Part shown: in pieces, positions 12,289 through 22,201 of the stretch
Numbering within the stretch: position 1 is the stretch's first letter
How the letters are laid out: each line of letters begins with the position of its first letter
DNA from: Linnemannia hyalina
Lineage: Eukaryota > Mortierellomycota > Mortierellomycetes > Mortierellales > Mortierellaceae
Direction of reading: 5' to 3'
Length of the DNA stretch: 64,000 nucleotides
Assembly: GCA_019671135.1 (NCBI GenBank)
Contig: JAHRHY010000001.1
Span: forward strand, 1,364,001 to 1,428,000
Translations under genes and position numbers: made by a program
Notes under the pieces: generated by a model
The model's input: only the letters and a program-made list of their open reading frames with translations
Database searches by the model: none
Told to the model about the DNA's origin: nothing

Positions 12289-14346
12289 ATGAGCTCTTTC
12301 TTTGGATACGGGTCCACGGGCCACAGCGATACCAACAACGATGGCAATCCAAGCATCGGCTCTGGAAGTGCATCCAATCGATCCTCCGTAGCCAATCCCC
12401 AACCACCACCCCTGCAACAGCATCAATCCACAGCTTCAGATATGACCGTCATCTCGGCTGATGATGTCGTGCCCAATCCAGCAGCTACAAACGAGAAGAC
12501 CCCGCTTCAGTATCAGGCATATCCTAACAATGGCACCGATGATTATGGCAAGGAGAACCAGGACCAGGATCATGGTCACGACCATGAAGACGACGGGCAT
12601 GATCATGCACCGGGGGAGAGGTGTTCGTTACCTCCGTTGATCCAGCCGTTGGTGTCGCATGAGAACCATGGAATGGTTGAGAGTTTGGTTGTCAAGGTTA
12701 TGGATAGTGCCGATGTTACTCAGAAAGTAAGTTGGACATTGCTTTTTTCACTTGTGAGGAGGTGGAAGAGGAAGAACGAGCTTGGAAAGGTGGAGGAGAA
12801 ACGGAAATGGTGTCAAGTTTTTACCTGGATCTTAGGAGAGAGATCAATGAGAATAACCAGGCACCGATGTGAAAATTGAGTGGATGAACTAATCAAAAAA
12901 ATAATCTTGTCGTTCGTTTTGTGGTTGTTGTTTGTTTGCTTAGACCGTTTTTTACTTTTGGGACGAGTGGAAGGCGTTTGTGAACCGTGGCAATGTTATT
13001 GACCTCGGAATCGGTCAGTGGTTTTCTTTCTCGTACCTCATAAGCTGCTGAAGACAACCGCAGAAGGCAAGAAAACCAGTGTACTTACGTGCCCTTTGCG
13101 TTGATGTTCAATGGATAGGTGTTGTGCTGGGAGGTGCATTCAGCGACATCATCGACTCGTTTGTGATTGACATCATGACACCCCCGCTATCGCTCTGGGC
13201 TACAGGAACCAACCTTGAGAACTCGTTCATTATTCTCAAACACGGCCGCACTCCCGGCAAAATATACAACACCTACTTGGAAGCACAAGAAGATGGTGCT
13301 GTGTAAGTTCTTTTTCCCTCGCTTTTCTGCGTTTGTCATCGCATATTTTCCTCCCTCTTTGCCTGTATCCTGCACGCACCCTGCACAATTTCTCTCCCCT
13401 CCCTGCCTCAATCGAACCAACCAACGTACGAGCGGATGTTTTGGACTAATTTGTGCTCAACCAATCCATGTTGTTTTGGAAGGTCGGCCGATAAACGATG
13501 TACCTTTGCAGACGTTTTGAGTATTTTTTCTCACTCCGGTCCACTCTTTTTTTTTTTACTTTTGCGACAACAAATACGTAGGACGGAGAACACGGGCCAT
13601 TTCTTGAAGGCTTGCCTCAACTTTCTTATCATTGCCTTCTTCCTCTTCTGGATCGTCAAAGGCAAGTTTTTTGTTGTTGCTCGTATTCTGTTTGTGCCTG
13701 ACAATGCTTAGTTTCACTTTGACCTGTCAAGCGAAGGGATCCATTAACATGACAATGTTTATATTTGTTACACTGAACTATCACTCAAACAGCTGTTCAC
13801 AACATCAGGAAGGAAAAGATCCGCCCGCCACCCAAAGAGAAGGAGTGTGCCTGGTGTAAAGAGAACATTGCCCTAGACGCATTCCGATGCAAGTTCTGTC
13901 AGAGCTTTGTCAAGGATATCCCCGGGATCGAAGATGCGGGTGTCGGGATGTTTGTGACGATCAAGCGGCCGAGTGCCAAATACCGACCCTCCATGGATCC
14001 GTCTTTTGATCAGAATCATTATGGGCTGGATCACAATGCTCTCACGACTGGGATGGCTGCGGGGGTCATTGCTGCCTCCAAGGAGAGGGATAACAAAAAC
14101 AGCAATAGCAACAGCAGGAGTAGTAGCAACAACAATATCAGTTCTTCGTCCTCACAACCGCGCTCGCAATCTCACCCGACGTCCAATGGAAATACTGGCA
14201 AATCGGCTACCACCGGTCCAACGTCGTCATCGTCATCAGCACCAGTGCCACCGCCACATGCGACCAGATCTGGTTCGACTGTAGGACCGTCGGATGGTAA
14301 AAAGATTGCGGCCGGACTAGCTAAAATGGACGGTGCGCAAAAATAA
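12289..14346 (+). CDS. MscL-like large-conductance mechanosensitive channel with zinc-ribbon-like tail
   Basis: Five exons: 12289-12726, 12944-13013, 13119-13302, 13582-13661 and 13793-14346, giving 441 residues; bacterial MscL has about 130-150. The MscL core is clear. FWDEWKAFVNRGNVIDLGIG runs into TM1 (about 163-185) with VVLGGAFSDIIDSFV, then IMTPPLSLW, and TM2 at about 237-259 (FLKACLNFLIIAFFLFWIVK). Family members open under membrane tension and release solutes during osmotic downshock. The 146-residue N-terminal extension is disordered with an acidic His-rich patch (HGHDHEDDGHDH). After TM2 comes CAWC-x10-CKFC (Cys 276, 279, 290, 293), a zinc-ribbon-like motif, and a Ser/Asn-rich tail. 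The intron after exon 4 uses a GC donor (AAAG|GCAAGT, 13662-13792); only this choice joins TM2 to the conserved cytoplasmic helix in frame. The membrane that carries it, plasma or organelle, is not visible. Confidence 0.92.
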
Positions 14347-14526
14347 TGGACATCTCTCACCTACCTCCTCCGTTATCCGATTTTTTGTGCTTCGCCCGCG
14401 ATCACCAACTTCTCATACATCACTATATACTTTGCTTCATTTCATAGCCGTTTGTAAAGATTTTCTATTAAAAACACGTTTTTCTATTGTCACTTGTGTG
14501 CATCTTTTGGGCGGTTCGATCAACCT

Positions 14527-14532
14527 AATAAA
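14527..14532 (+). terminator. AATAAA poly(A) signal, MscL-like gene
   Basis: AATAAA lies 181 nt after the stop of the channel gene, in the short convergent gap with the BAG gene, which ends at 14622. Confidence 0.45.
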
Positions 14533-14621
14533 CTGTCTCTACAACCGATCCTGATCCTGGCTCTGTGTGTATATATATCCACCGTGACACCTCCGCGTTC
14601 AAACAGTGTCTCATCCTTCCT

Positions 14622-15755
14622 TCAAAGACGGGCAAGACGATCGCTCTCCTTGACTCTGGCATGAATAGCATCCATAGCATCCAACAGCCTCTGAGTCTCC
14701 TTGACAGCCTCTCGCCTCTTGACACGAGCAACGTCAAAGTCCGGTTTACAGGCCACACCATCCAACGCCAACAAAGCCTGCAAAAGGAGCTCCGACAACA
14801 TTCCATGATAATCGTGCAGTTTCTTGCGGGCGGGGGGCATGGATGACATGACGAAGGGTGCTGGTTTCGAAGCGATGTAGTCCTGGACCTCTTGTTCGTA
14901 TTTGGATTGGTGCTCCTCGACAAAGTCGCGGGATTTCTGGAGAGAGTTGGTGATCCTGAGGATGAGGGCATATTCTTCTGGGTCACCATTTGTTGTCATC
15001 TCTTTGATTTGTTCCGGCTATCGTGATATGGTAGAAGATATGTGATTAATTACCATGGCCATTATGCTGAAGATTTGATTCTCTTTCTGGTTGTCGAATC
15101 GATCCCTGCCTTCACGTCTCATTCACCAGTGAAATTGGCGCCACGAATTCTCCCCTTTCGTATTATTGTTCCTCCATCAGAATCTCATGACTTCCTAGCA
15201 CATTCATTAACCGACCCTCAGAAAAGATAAATGATAACTTACGGTAGGTTTGATACCATGGACAATAATCTTTGCCCCGGCCTTGATCCCAAAACACGAC
15301 AACGGCGCATTATCATCCTTCATCATCGCCCCCGCATACGAAAGACTCAACCCTCCCAAGGGCACTCCCGTCAGATCTCGACAGATCTCTCGCAACTCCT
15401 TCAATTGCACCTGACCCAAAATCCGACCTTCGAAATCAATCAGGTATCGCTCTCCACTCCATCGGATATGGAGGAGCGTTTCCGGGTCATATTGCTCGTG
15501 GCTGACGCGGAAGAGCTGTTTGGGCAGGGCGGGGGTTAACCGCCACAGGAAGGAGAGAAAGGACGAAATGGTGGGCGAAGTTTTGTCGGGGTTGAGGGGG
15601 CTGGGAGAGCTGGGGGAAGGGGGGGGGGGGGGGAGGTCTACGGATGGTTGAGAAAATTGTGCAAAAGGGGTGGCTGTTAGATACTGAGGTGGCCGTAGAT
15701 CATCCCATAGGTTGTTGGGGTAGTAGGGTGCCGTGAGGCTATTTTCCTGGGAAGT
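14622..15755 (-). CDS. BAG-family Hsp70 co-chaperone with ubiquitin-like domain (5' end unresolved)
   Basis: Two exons are firm: 15755-15243 and 15017-14622, joined in phase across a 225-nt GTAAGT...TAG intron. The first ends with a ubiquitin-like domain (LIDFEGRILGQVQLKELREI, then GLSLSYAGAMMKDD and CFGIKAGAKIIVHG). The second is a BAG domain (three-helix bundle) containing SELLLQALLALDGV, the hallmark of Snl1/Bag101/BAG1 proteins, which promote nucleotide exchange on Hsp70. A hydrophobic stretch before the ubiquitin-like domain (SSFLSFLWRL) is too short to call a membrane anchor. The frame is open from 15755 with no ATG and is closed upstream by a TAG that is also an acceptor-like AAAATAG, so the initiator must lie in one or more exons between about 15760 and 16260. 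Candidate ATGs at 15960, 16227 and 16249 could not be decided. A run of 15 C in the coding strand encodes a Pro run and preserves the frame only at that length. Confidence 0.85.
15619..15633 (-). repeat. Homopolymer of 15 G/C inside the BAG coding exon
   Basis: Fifteen consecutive G on the + strand (C on the coding strand) encode the polyproline segment after VDLP. The reading frame is conserved on both sides at this exact length. Confidence 0.85.
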
Positions 15756-16571
15756 CTATTTTGCGGTCGGTTTATGAACAAAAAGTCGAGAAGAGCTTGA
15801 GACTGTATTGCCATTCCTCAGCGTTTGTATGAATGCTGTTTGTGTGTGTTTGTTGCTGTGGTGGGTGGAGCATGGCTGATGAGATGATGCTGGTTTGGGA
15901 ACGTAACATCTCGCATCCCAGCTCTTTCCGACATAACACATGGGGTCGCCTTCCCCTCATTGTTGGTTCCTGAAAGAAAGCATCGTTCGTGTCAACTTCC
16001 TGAATGCGACATCTTTCCTAGTTTTTCTCCTGTCTGTCGCTGTACCTTGGAGAAGGGCGATAGCTTGAGGGCAGCTTATGTAGGTTTGGAAGGTCGTCCT
16101 GGGGTCGGGTGATGGTTGATGGAGGAGCAGGAAAAACGATGGGTGTTCCTATACACCTTTCATTTTGGATGGGTTCGATCCCACGGTGCGATAGCTGATT
16201 AAGGGTGTCATTGCTTGAAACCTTCATAAACGTAATATGGATCTGCCATGCCTTTGGCTTCCTGCACTGCTTCTACAGAACAAGGCGAGAGACTAGGGTG
16301 GCGCAAGAGAAAGACAACCCTTTCTCACTCACTCAGTCCTCCTCTCAATAAGCCATAAACTTGTCAAAAAGAACAACAAGAAAAAGAAGCCATCAAGCAG
16401 TGCCTGTCTTTCATCCTCGAACGGAACTAGTGAGGGCGACGCCACCAATTCCGCTCAAGCCACAATGATTTGCTCTAGTGCCGGATCGCCCAACGTTTTT
16501 TACTATCAACTATTTAAATCCTCCTCTCTCTCTCGTGTACTCACGAAACAACACAAGCACGAACGAAATGT
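15756..16571. promoter_or_regulatory. Shared upstream region of the BAG gene and the 16.6-kb membrane-protein gene
   Basis: Two divergent genes face away from this 816-nt gap. It must contain the first exon(s) of the BAG gene on the minus strand and the promoter of the + strand gene at 16572. A minus-strand acceptor-like CTTTCTTTCAG lies just before an ATG at 15960. The split between leader, intron and first exon cannot be settled by eye. Confidence 0.5.
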
Positions 16572-17831
16572 ATGATGGCGACAGACAGTCTCTCGTACAA
16601 ACATCTCCGAGTCCAACGACCAGAACCATCATCTTCACCACCAGCCCAAACCTTCTTTTCGATATCACCACCAAAGCGACCTCAGCACCCTTCCATCCAC
16701 CAAGCCCTCAGCACCAATAATAGGAACCGCCCTTACCGCAGTGGTACTCGTCAGACTCAAGACACTCAGGTCATCTTCGATCCTGAGACAGAATATGACT
16801 CGTACCCGCTTCGTTACGGAATGCCAACACCTTCCTGGTCGACTCGGCGGGCACGTCGCCCAGTCGCACAAGCTCTGGAGCAGATGCAACTGATGCGCTA
16901 CCAAACTGGAACGGGACTTGGCCTCGGCGTTGTTGCAACTTCCAGAAATGACTTGACTCTCTCGGCTCCTCTTCGACACTCTTCCTTGCATCAACAACAA
17001 CAACAATGTGATGGCGACAAAGCGAACAACGACGAAGGGTATGGTGATCTCAGCAACAGCACCAACAACATCGGCAACGGAAGCGATATATCACTTCAGA
17101 ATCAAGAAACTCGAGTCCTTAAAAGACGGTCGTACTCTTCGTTTTCGATCCTCCGCTCACTAATGCCACCGCATATTCGTTACAAAGATGGTAGTGATGT
17201 GGTGCTACAGGTCGATCGCCGCAACGCCGCTCGACCAGCTAACGACGACTATGGGGAGTGGGATGGTCTTGAGAAAGATCAGGGCTACGGCCAGAGCCAG
17301 GGCCAGGGCCTTTTACCAGCAGTGGCAAAGGACAGGAGAAGAAAGAAGCAGGACAGCGCCACCGACACTAGCATGGACTATGACAACGACGACCTCCTGG
17401 ACCTCGCCCTCGATCTTGAACTCCAACTCGAATTCCACGACGGATGCCTTGACACTGACGAGATGAAACGACTCGACTTCGATATCCTCTACGAGAACAC
17501 GACCCTCTCCAACCTTCGAGGAGTCCTCAAGTCCCTCGTCACCGTTTGTGTCTCGTCAACAGCAGGCGTTTACTTGCTCTTGCTGACTTACAAGCTGGCT
17601 AAGGACCTCTACGTCTTTATCGCGATCCAGGCGATGTTGATTTTGTTGCGCTGGACTTGGATCCTTGTCGCGGTTTGGCCTTGGCGTTTGCTGCTGTGGA
17701 CGGTTTTGGGGGTCTATCACCTCGTCCTGATGGTGCTGTGGCCAAGCAGGGATACTTTGGCGATGGCTTTCCACATATCGGTGATCTATACTCTCAGGCG
17801 GATCAGAAGGAGCACGATGGAGCATTCCTGA
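16572..17831 (+). CDS. Unrecognised protein with C-terminal transmembrane cluster
   Basis: One uninterrupted frame of 419 residues; translation could start at either of the two Met codons in ATGATGGCG, and an out-of-frame ATG lies 4 nt upstream. Residues 1 to about 300 are polar and low-complexity (Gln, Asn, Arg, Ser), with an acidic stretch near 275-300 (DYDNDDLLDLALDLEL). Residues about 318-405 contain three to four hydrophobic spans (for example VSSTAGVYLLLLTYKL, FIAIQAMLILLRWTWILV, LLLWTVLGVYHLVLMVLW), ending in a basic tail (LRRIRRST), so the C-terminus is probably cytosolic. I do not recognise the family. Length, codon use like its neighbours and the membrane cluster support a real gene; function is unknown. 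AATAAA at 18109-18114 may be its poly(A) signal. Confidence 0.75.
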   Translation: MMATDSLSYKHLRVQRPEPSSSPPAQTFFSISPPKRPQHPSIHQALSTNNRNRPYRSGTRQTQDTQVIFDPETEYDSYPLRYGMPTPSWSTRRARRPVAQALEQMQLMRYQTGTGLGLGVVATSRNDLTLSAPLRHSSLHQQQQQCDGDKANNDEGYGDLSNSTNNIGNGSDISLQNQETRVLKRRSYSSFSILRSLMPPHIRYKDGSDVVLQVDRRNAARPANDDYGEWDGLEKDQGYGQSQGQGLLPAVAKDRRRKKQDSATDTSMDYDNDDLLDLALDLELQLEFHDGCLDTDEMKRLDFDILYENTTLSNLRGVLKSLVTVCVSSTAGVYLLLLTYKLAKDLYVFIAIQAMLILLRWTWILVAVWPWRLLLWTVLGVYHLVLMVLWPSRDTLAMAFHISVIYTLRRIRRSTMEHS

Positions 17832-18439
17832 AGCGACCAGGCAACCCAAGCAACCTAAGCAAGGGCTCAGCTCGATCTGTCCATGGACGGGGAAAAAAAG
17901 AGGTTATACGGCATTGTTTCTTATCACTCTTTCCTTTGATTCCCTCCATCTCCTCAAATCACATTCGTGTGTACTCCTTACCTCGCTCTCTCAGTCTTTC
18001 GCATTTTTCACCATTGCATGAAAACCACAATAATCTTTCATATAACTTGCTTGACGCGCCAGACTCAATCGTTTGCTCTCTCTCCCTCTCCATACTTCAA
18101 AGCGCAGAATAAAAAATCTACCTTCTTACTCGCTCACACAAAGCCTTTTTTTGCGATCCATCCGAGAGACAACAGCACATCAAAAACATCGGCATTACGA
18201 ACAAGAGACAAAAAAAAAAAAAAAAAAAAAAAAAGAGTAGAGTCCGTTGTGTGTTATTAAAAATTAGGAATGCAGATGCAATGTGTTTTTTGTAATTAGG
18301 GTTTGTCTTGATCTTTCTAAGGAGTGGGTGTACCAAAAGATAAAATGCCCAAGACAAGGGCGGGGCGACAAGGGAGAGGAGTGAAGGTTCAGGAGTGGGA
18401 CAGTGCGAGAGACGTAGGAAGAGGGAGGAGGGAGAGAAC
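17832..18439. other. Convergent intergenic region with A24 tract
   Basis: A gap of 608 nt between two converging genes. It carries AATAAA at 18109-18114 on the + strand and a run of 24 A at 18211-18234, 3' of the membrane-protein gene. No coding sequence is supportable. Confidence 0.5.
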
Positions 18440-21400
18440 TCATGGGGAATACTGTGGGATGTGGTCGTTCATCGAGGGCGAGGAGTGCCGTTGTTGGTGC
18501 TGCTGCTGGTGCTGGAGTCTTAGGTGATGCGACTGTGGTAGTTGAGGTGGCGCAAAAGACTGTTGCTGAGGAGGTTGCTGCGGGTGGGGGTGCTGAGGGT
18601 GCTGAGGGTGCTGTGGGTGGGAGACAGGAGAAGCGTGGTGAGGGGGGTGCGGTGAGGACTGCTGTGGAGGCTGTGAAGGGTTGAATGGAGCAGTGTGGAA
18701 GCCAGCAGTCCCGCTTGAAGGAGGAGGAGGGACAGGTCCAGATCCGGGAGGTCCCTGGCGCTGGTAAGCGCTGCCTTGTGGCTGATGCTCTGGTCCACGT
18801 CGACTCCATTCGCGAGAATCTCCTGGACTGTATTCAGCCTTTCTCTTGGAGGGCACAATGCCTCCATGAATAATTGGCGGCGATGTGATCGAGTCTACTA
18901 GAAAGAGCAAAATGCAAAGAAAAGGCTTGTTAATGTTCTGGGCTCTTGGATAAAAGTCATCATTTCAAAACAATGAACAACAGTATATGATGGATTATTA
19001 CATCTGGGAGTGCTGACTTCAGACAGCTGCTCAATGCGGTCGCGCATCCAAGCAATAGTATGCTCCTGCGAGATCTGAACATTCTGAAGCTCCTGCGCAA
19101 ACTGTCTCAAGGACATGTATGCGTCCTCGACATAGAACAGCCGACTCTCCAGCTGCTTCACAGTCCGTGGGACAAGATCCTGGGGGTTGGGATGAAGGGT
19201 AGGGTCGATTCCATGGGCTCCAGGAAGCGAGTCGCCGCCATGAGCATGATCCAGAGGAGCCAATTGCTTTTGAGATGCAGAAGGCGAGGGGATAGGCAAG
19301 GTGGGTCGGCCGGCAGCACCTTGCAGTGATGGTGAAAGCCGGCGGTTAGGATCCTCCTTCTCCATTGGCCCTCCGACTGGTGCGCCTGGACCCCCAGCAA
19401 AGGACTGGTTTCGCCGGTGCTGCTCTGCATGTGGGTGATGAACGTGGGATGGCGAAGGATGCTCAGGGCCACCATTCGGGTGACCTTGTGCATGCTCCAT
19501 GGGCGAGAGTGGGTGCTTTGTCTGGGATCCGCGATGCATCGGCACATTCTCCTCACCCGCTTCAAAACCTGCTGGCGGTGGTGGCAGCTTCTGTGCGTTC
19601 CCGTCCAAAGATCCTTGGTGTCGGTGAGAAGGATGTGGGTGCGAGCCAAATGATTCCCCCGGTCCGTGTGGCTGTGGCAGAGGCGGCGAGCGAGACTGTT
19701 CGTGTTGGCTGAATGGATGGGGTTGGCGTGGAACCTCCGCCCGTCGAGGGTCGAGTCCTGGAGCACTCTGGCTGCGGAAGTGGCCTCCGCTCACCAAAGG
19801 TCCTTGCTTAGGGTCATCACCTTGCTCAGGAAATCCTCCTTCTCGGTTCGGACTATGACCATGTCCCTGGTTCTCTGGTCTTCCGTGACCTCCGACAGGA
19901 TGAGGTGGACCTTGGCCTGGGTGATGGTGTCCGTGACCAGGACCGTGGACAGGGTTGTACCCATGAGGCGGCCCTTGAGACTTGGGACCGTAAGGGTGGT
20001 CGGGTGAGTATGGGCCCTGAGAACCAGGACCTGCGTAAGAGTGCTGTCGCTGATGAGGGTTGGCGTAAGGGTGCTGTGGGTGAGGTGGGCCAGAGTAGTG
20101 CTGGTGGTGTGGTAGGTGTCCTTGGTCCCGTCTTCCGTGCTGTGGGTGAGACGGAGGCGCATGCTTCACTCCCTATTGGGTGGCGAAAGCGTACCATTTA
20201 AAAGGAGGGTCAGTTGGAGAGCTCATTTTCCTCGGTATTAATGTCACAAATATCTAGGAATACAAAAGAAAGTACCGGCATAGCGAAAAGATGCATTACC
20301 AGGTGCTCCTTGTCATCGCGATGCTGCATTGGTTCACCCGGGTGACCAGGTGGCCCTTGTCTGAAGTCTCCCATATGTCTAGGTCCAGGTGGTCTCTGGT
20401 CTGGGTGCGGTTGGCGGTGTGGGTGACCCATCGGTCCTGGGTATGGAAAGTGTCCAGGACCCTGAGGTCCACCGTGCATATGGTGACCATGGCGACTGGG
20501 ATCCTGAGGGTGGTTAGTGCTCTGGGACCGATTGTGACCGCCCAAACCATTGAAGGGTCGGGTCTGGTAGTCCTGCTGGATGTAAGGTCCCTTCTCATCA
20601 AACATCACTCGAGAGAATGTAGGCGCAATGTTGATAGAACGAGCTGACTTGCGTTTGATGTTGCTTCGAAGGTGGGGGCGGTCCCGTTGAAAGTCAGGAT
20701 GGTAGAACTGCCAACGCTGGCTCTCCGGGTTTCGCCTGTTCATTGTGGATTCCTCTATTAAAATGAGCAAATAATAAGAACGGACATTGGACTTGTTAGT
20801 ATTGCGTTTCAGTCATGTCTCCTTGAAAAAAAATACGTACTCATGGAATGAACATTGGTTGGCCTAAACAAATGAGCTGCGTGTACCTCTGTCGTATCGA
20901 TAGACTGAAAACATGGAAGAAACACAGAAAAAGTCGCCGAAAGTATGTCGGTTAGTAACCAGAAGAAGACAATGTGATCAGAGATGGATCCATAGAGAAC
21001 TATTCGAACAAAGAAAGAAAATGGTCTTACTCTTGTGGAATCCGTACACTAATTGAGGCAGAAACGAGTAAGGGATTGTAGTTGGGTTTTTTGTTAGTTC
21101 ACAACCCATCAAAAGGGACAATCCGTTAGATCTTATGCATCTTAACATAGCACTTACTGTTCAGCTGGCGGACAAAACTCTGCCAGTTGTTATGCTTGAA
21201 GAACTTTGGGAGGATAGAGTTGGACAGTTCAATACAGTTGAAGACATAAAACATATCGCCCTCCTTCGCCCATGAGATGAGGTGCTGTATGGACGGGTCC
21301 TCGACCATCCTAAAGTGTTAACAAACGAACCAATCATCCAAATCATCCGTTAGATAATCAGGCAAAAACGAGAAGCAGAAAAGAAATGAGTGCCACATCG

Positions 21401-22201
21401 TTCGAGCACAGCGGACGAGGAGTAATTAGCTTACTTGTAAAGCTTGTCGATAAACATGCTCCTGACCTTGACCAGACTGGGAGATCCATACATGGAGACA
21501 ACGAGATTATCAGAGCCATCGTCGTTTTTGGAAGAGTTGGTGTCCATGGACTCAGAGCCTTCCTCGTTGTTTCCGTCTTCAGCGTCCTCGCCAGATCCAT
21601 CCTCGTCCTGCTCCTCTTCGCTCATCATCCCATTCATACTCTCGTCCCTGTACCGGTGCGACTCGTTGCGGTTTCCACCTTCACTGTCACTGCCCCCAAT
21701 CTGACGTTGTGGGGGGCGGTCGTCCTGAGGGGATGCGGACGAATTGCGTCGACCGGAAGGGTCGTGCTCGCTCTGTCCGGAAAGGTCCTGGTGGCTCCTA
21801 CCCATAGAACGTGCGCCTTGGTTGGGAAAGGACGGCCTGGATGACTCCCCATAGTTATCCTGAGGACCTGGAGAATTGTCGCGGGAACGGCTTTGGATAT
21901 CACGCTCGTCGTATTGAACGGTCGATCGAAGAAGACGACCTGACCGACTCCTTCGCAAGGCCTGGGTGTTGGTATGAGAGTCTTGGTCGGGTTCTTTCAG
22001 AGAGTGGCGGTGGTCCTGAGAATGATTCTTGGTTTCATCTCCAGGGCCATGGTCGTGGCCTTGCTGGACCTGACCCTCGGGGTCTTCTGATAGTTTGACT
22101 GCCAGGGTGGAAGATTCTGGGGCGGCGGCTGCCACTGAGGTTGAGGATGAGTAGGTATCTGCGAAGTTACTGTCGCCTTTGTTGCTTGAGCTACTATCCA
22201 T
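18440..22201 (-). CDS. HSF-type DNA-binding transcription factor
   Basis: Seven exons on the minus strand: 22201-21435, 21309-21158, 21048-31 (18 nt), 20888-20841 (48 nt), 20754-20300, 20172-19002 and 18897-18440, giving 1022 residues; an in-frame ATG at 22255 would add 18. The HSF domain (about residues 242-370) reads FIDKLYKMVEDPSIQHLISW, then LPKFFKHNNWQSFVRQLN, then MYGFHK from the 18-nt exon, and after a short linker WQFYHPDFQRDRPHLRSNIK. The family binds nGAAn-type repeats or related sites as a monomer or trimer. Upstream is an acidic Ser-rich region. Downstream is a long His/Pro/Gly/Gln-rich tail with one likely coiled coil (KQLESRLFYVEDAYMSLRQF and on to EQLSEV, about residues 820-870), placed far from the DNA-binding domain. 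That arrangement and the divergent wing fit Sfl1/Mga1/Skn7-like regulators as well as Hsf1; I cannot decide. The acceptor at 20888 is weak but the only one in phase. The last acceptor is a tandem CTAGTAG, so Leu-Asp or Tyr can result. Confidence 0.85.

Noticed and set aside
16160..16200. tRNA-like T-loop (GGGTTCGATCCCA)
   Set aside because: The five-base T-stem does not pair, and no acceptor stem, D-arm or anticodon arm can be placed around it.
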